A stretch of 64,000 bases of DNA from positions 49,944 to 113,943 of the forward strand of contig CACKWQ010000002.1 in NCBI GenBank assembly GCA_902603925.1, written 5' to 3'. The notes below the pieces were generated by a model. That model ran no database searches and had not been told where the DNA came from. It saw only the letters and a program-made list of their open reading frames with translations. Every line of letters starts with the position of its first letter. Position 1 is the first letter of the stretch. Origin of the DNA: an uncultured Pelagibacteraceae bacterium. Lineage in GTDB: Bacteria; Pseudomonadota; Alphaproteobacteria; Pelagibacterales; Pelagibacteraceae. The position numbers were made by a program, and so were the translations under genes. Below, piece by piece: positions 60,792 to 64,000 of the stretch.

Positions 60792-60866
60792 GCGGGCATA
60801 GCTCAGTGGTAGAGCGTCTCGTTGCCAACGAGAAGGTCGTGGGTTCGAGTCCCATTGCCCGCTCCA
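60792..60866 (+). tRNA. tRNA-Gly (anticodon GCC), CCA encoded
   Basis: GCGGGCA acceptor pairs TGCCCGC; anticodon arm CTCGTT-GCC-AACGAG; GGTTCGAGTCC T-loop; ends TCCA. Confidence 0.97.
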
Positions 60867-60879
60867 TTAAGGAGAAAAA

Positions 60880-61218
60880 ATGAGTGATTTAGCAGACAAA
60901 AAATGCATACCATGTGAGGGCGGTATACCGAGTTTTGATTTATCAGAAATACATAAGTATTTGAAAAAAGTAGATGGATGGGATGTAAATTCTAATGATA
61001 ATAAATCTTTTTACTTAATAAAGGAATTTAAATTTGATAACTTTTTAAAAAGTCAAAATTTTGTGAATAAAGTTGGAAATATTTCAGAAGAGGAAGGTCA
61101 TCATCCAGATATATCTTTTGGCTGGGGCTATGCTAAGATCAAAATCTTTACTCATGCAATCAATGGATTGCATGAAAGTGATTTTGTTTTAGCTGCTAAA
61201 ATTGATAAAATAGTTTAG
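60880..61218 (+). CDS. pterin-4a-carbinolamine dehydratase
   Basis: DGWDVNSNDNKSFYLIKEFKFDNF..EEGHHPDISFGWGYAKIKIFTHAINGLHESDFVLAAKID. Confidence 0.95.
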   Translation: MSDLADKKCIPCEGGIPSFDLSEIHKYLKKVDGWDVNSNDNKSFYLIKEFKFDNFLKSQNFVNKVGNISEEEGHHPDISFGWGYAKIKIFTHAINGLHESDFVLAAKIDKIV

Positions 61219-62759
61219 TGTTTAAAATGTCTAGTTTTCGAAAATACTAATACAATACCTAATTTGTTTGCAAATCTGATAATTTCCTTATCTCGAATTG
61301 ATCCTGAGGGCTGTATTACAGCAGATACCCCAGACATGACTAACTTTTCTAAACCATCTACAAAAGGAAAAAAAGCATCAGACGCGGCGATTACTTCATC
61401 TTTATTAGTAATTTTTTGAAAAGTTTGCATTTTCTCGATTGCTATTTTGCAACTGTCAACTCTACTTGGTTGACCAGCCCCAATTCCAATAGTTGAGAAG
61501 TTTCTTGTTAACACTATAGCATTAGATTTTACAAACCTACAAATATTAAAAGCAAAAATCAAATTTTTCATTGTATCTTTGCCAGGTTTTGTTTTAGAGA
61601 CAACTTTAAAATCTTTATTTTTAAAAATTTTTGAGTCATTCGACTGAATTAAAAGAGTATTAAAATTGGACTTCATATCAAAAAAATCTGTATTATCTAA
61701 TTTACTAGAATCTATTATTCTCAAATTTTTCTTCTTTTTTAAAATCTTCAATGCTTTTTTCGAAAACCCCGTTGCAACAACAATCTCTAAAAATATTTTA
61801 TTTAATTCGTTTGCCAATTTCTCGTTTATTTTAAAATTACAGGAAACAATTCCCCCAAATGCACTTACTGGATCACATTTTAAAGCCAATTTAAAACTTT
61901 GAAAATTATCTTTGTTTATAGAAACTCCGCAGGGATTTGCATGTTTTACAATCACACATCCAACATTTTTTGGTAAGGATTTTGATATCTCTAGAGCAGA
62001 ATACAAATCATTATAATTGTTATAACTTAATTTCTTGCCATGTAGTTGCTGTATTTTTTGATTTGAAAGCCCAATAGCATAGATTCCTGCTATTTGATGT
62101 GGATTTTCACCATATCTTAAATCATCAATTTTATTACCATAAATAAGTTTTTTTGATGGAAAATTATTTTTTGATATTCCAAGAAAATAATTAGAAATTA
62201 CAGAATCATAATATCCAGTTTCTATAAATGCCTCTTGGCACAGCCTTTCTCTGAACACCTCACTTGTTGAACCCTTATTAAAATTTAATTCATTTATTAA
62301 ATCATTATACTGATCAACAGAGGTAATTACTGCAACATTTTTGTAATTTTTGGCGGCACCACGTACCATTGATGGTCCTCCTATATCAATATTTTCAATA
62401 ATACGTTTCTTTTTACTAAAATTCTTTACTATTTCTTGAAAAGGATAAAAGTTAACTATTACTAAGTCTATTTCTTTAAAATTATATTTTTTTAATTGAT
62501 TTTTATGAGAAGTTTTTTTTCTATCACTCAGGATCCCAGCATGAATCATAGGGTGCAAAGTTTTTACTCTACCATCTAACATCTCAGGAAACTTTGTATA
62601 TTCTGAGATCTCTTTACTTTTAAAACCTAACTCTTTTATCTTTTTAAAAGTTCCTCCTGAACTGATTATTTCAATTTTAAATTTTTTTAAAGTTTGTAAG
62701 ATTGGTTTTAAATTTTTTTTATTGGAAACTGATATTAAAGCTGATTTAATTTTTTTCAT
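61215..62759 (-). CDS. purH: bifunctional AICAR formyltransferase/IMP cyclohydrolase
   Basis: ALISVSNKKNLKPIL, VKTLHPMIHAGIL, KHANPCGV, GAGQPSRVDSCKIA. Confidence 0.98.
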   Translation of the reverse strand: MKKIKSALISVSNKKNLKPILQTLKKFKIEIISSGGTFKKIKELGFKSKEISEYTKFPEMLDGRVKTLHPMIHAGILSDRKKTSHKNQLKKYNFKEIDLVIVNFYPFQEIVKNFSKKKRIIENIDIGGPSMVRGAAKNYKNVAVITSVDQYNDLINELNFNKGSTSEVFRERLCQEAFIETGYYDSVISNYFLGISKNNFPSKKLIYGNKIDDLRYGENPHQIAGIYAIGLSNQKIQQLHGKKLSYNNYNDLYSALEISKSLPKNVGCVIVKHANPCGVSINKDNFQSFKLALKCDPVSAFGGIVSCNFKINEKLANELNKIFLEIVVATGFSKKALKILKKKKNLRIIDSSKLDNTDFFDMKSNFNTLLIQSNDSKIFKNKDFKVVSKTKPGKDTMKNLIFAFNICRFVKSNAIVLTRNFSTIGIGAGQPSRVDSCKIAIEKMQTFQKITNKDEVIAASDAFFPFVDGLEKLVMSGVSAVIQPSGSIRDKEIIRFANKLGIVLVFSKTRHFKH

Positions 62760-64000
62760 CTATATTTTTTTTAATTCCCAGTTTACAATTTGATCATAGT
62801 TTTTTGTTTCCCCATAAATAAACAAATTTTGATTTTCATTATAAGAATTTTTTTTTCCAAAATAAAGCCCAGTTTCAACATCAACTAAAAAATCTGAACA
62901 TGTAAATCTCCATCCAGAGTTTTCAAATTCAATTAAAACTGCTTTTCTATCAATTGTCTTTGTAACTTTGGTACCTGGATATAAATGGAATCTAATTTCA
63001 AAATTAGAGGGTTTAAACTTTCTATTCTTTATCAATGCATCCTTGCCTTTTAGCAAATATTTTTTAATATCATATTCAATTTCTCTTTTATGAATTATAC
63101 CGTGTGTTTTCAAATATCCATCATGTGAGGCGGCTAAAAACATTTTTTCTTTTTCATTAATAATTTTTTTGTCAAATATCTTAACATTGCCTAATGCATA
63201 TTTATTATTCATGTTGTTCTTGCTAAATCTAGTGACAGATAAATTATCGATGATTACTGTAGAATGAACTGCTGTTGACCTAGATATATCATTTAACTGA
63301 TGATCTTGTTTTTGATAATACCCAGAATTACATATAATTTTCTGCCCTGAATAAATAAATTCGAATGAAAGTATTCCTGATTGGTAATTTTGTGAAAATT
63401 TTTTGTCAGGTACTTTTCCTACATCCATTATTATTGAGTTCTTTTTATTTTTTAGAAGGATATAGCCACCTAACAAATTTGAGTTACTCTTAAAGTTATA
63501 ACCGTGCATTTTCAAATATTCATCAAAATCATAGTAGTCAGTCTCGTGATTGCCATTAAATAGCCCTACCTGTTTATTAGATTGCCATAATAAGTTGTAC
63601 GCTTGTCCTAAATAATAAATTGTTTCATCTAAGTAATCTGGTATCTCATTTTGAGAATCTTTTAAAAGCTCTCTTATAAGTACAAAATATTTTAAATAGA
63701 ATGCTAGCTGCCTAAAATTTCTAGACTTGGGAAATCCATCAACATCTAAAGAATATCTAATAATACTCTTAATTAATTTAAATCCATAGTTGATATAATT
63801 ATCATCTTTAAAACTTAGACCTGTAAGTACTATGGCCGTACATCCAATTAATTTATCATCAACAGACTCGGACCTATTAATTTCATTTATTAAATGGTTG
63901 ATTTGTTTTTGTATAACAAAATTAAATTTATACTTATAATTTTCTGAACTATCCTCGTAAGTGAGTTTTGAATTACTTATCCAAGAAATAATTCTTTTTG
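62760..64000 (-). CDS. heparinase II/III-like protein, partial (frame stays open to the right edge beyond the listed start at 63515)
   Basis: C-terminal STAVHSTVIIDNLSVTRF...AASHDGYLKTHGIIHKREIEYD; upstream in-frame translation continues (GNHETDYYDFDEYLKMHGYNF..) without a stop. Confidence 0.8.
   Translation of the reverse strand, partial: KRIISWISNSKLTYEDSSENYKYKFNFVIQKQINHLINEINRSESVDDKLIGCTAIVLTGLSFKDDNYINYGFKLIKSIIRYSLDVDGFPKSRNFRQLAFYLKYFVLIRELLKDSQNEIPDYLDETIYYLGQAYNLLWQSNKQVGLFNGNHETDYYDFDEYLKMHGYNFKSNSNLLGGYILLKNKKNSIIMDVGKVPDKKFSQNYQSGILSFEFIYSGQKIICNSGYYQKQDHQLNDISRSTAVHSTVIIDNLSVTRFSKNNMNNKYALGNVKIFDKKIINEKEKMFLAASHDGYLKTHGIIHKREIEYDIKKYLLKGKDALIKNRKFKPSNFEIRFHLYPGTKVTKTIDRKAVLIEFENSGWRFTCSDFLVDVETGLYFGKKNSYNENQNLFIYGETKNYDQIVNWELKKI

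Overview
AT-rich, very gene-dense window from a streamlined alphaproteobacterium. Gene content and order suggest the SAR11/Pelagibacterales clade (inference, not searched). Most of it is conserved housekeeping sequence: lnt(partial)-ybeY-phoH-miaB-fur-tsaB; trpS-murJ-maeB; grpE-dnaK-dnaJ-(sulfotransferase)-dapB-nth; leuS-lptE-holA; parB-parA-rsmG-mnmG-mnmE-(TPR sulfotransferase)-rho-hemJ-hemH-hemE; ppsR-maf-aroE-coaE-dnaQ; hslUV; hisBHAFE; a malyl-CoA lyase/malate-CoA ligase cluster; lolA-ftsK; tRNA-Gly(GCC); purH. The most notable items not in the supplied ORF track or not explained by it are: (1) a candidate oriC between hemE and ppsR with a perfect DnaA box and strand-diverging gene orientation, plus one perfect and one 15/16 parS site inside rsmG and mnmG about 8.5 kb away; (2) mnmE split by one frame change exactly at an A8 homopolymer; (3) an unlisted 42-codon ORF with the ArfA ribosome-rescue motif; (4) an unlisted 52-aa membrane ORF coupled between maf and aroE; (5) RpoH-type promoters before dnaK and possibly hslV; (6) compressed gene junctions, including a shared ATGCAT divergent start, a terminator inside an antisense CDS, and four-base shared stops. 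No CRISPR array, transposase, prophage or obvious defence island was seen.
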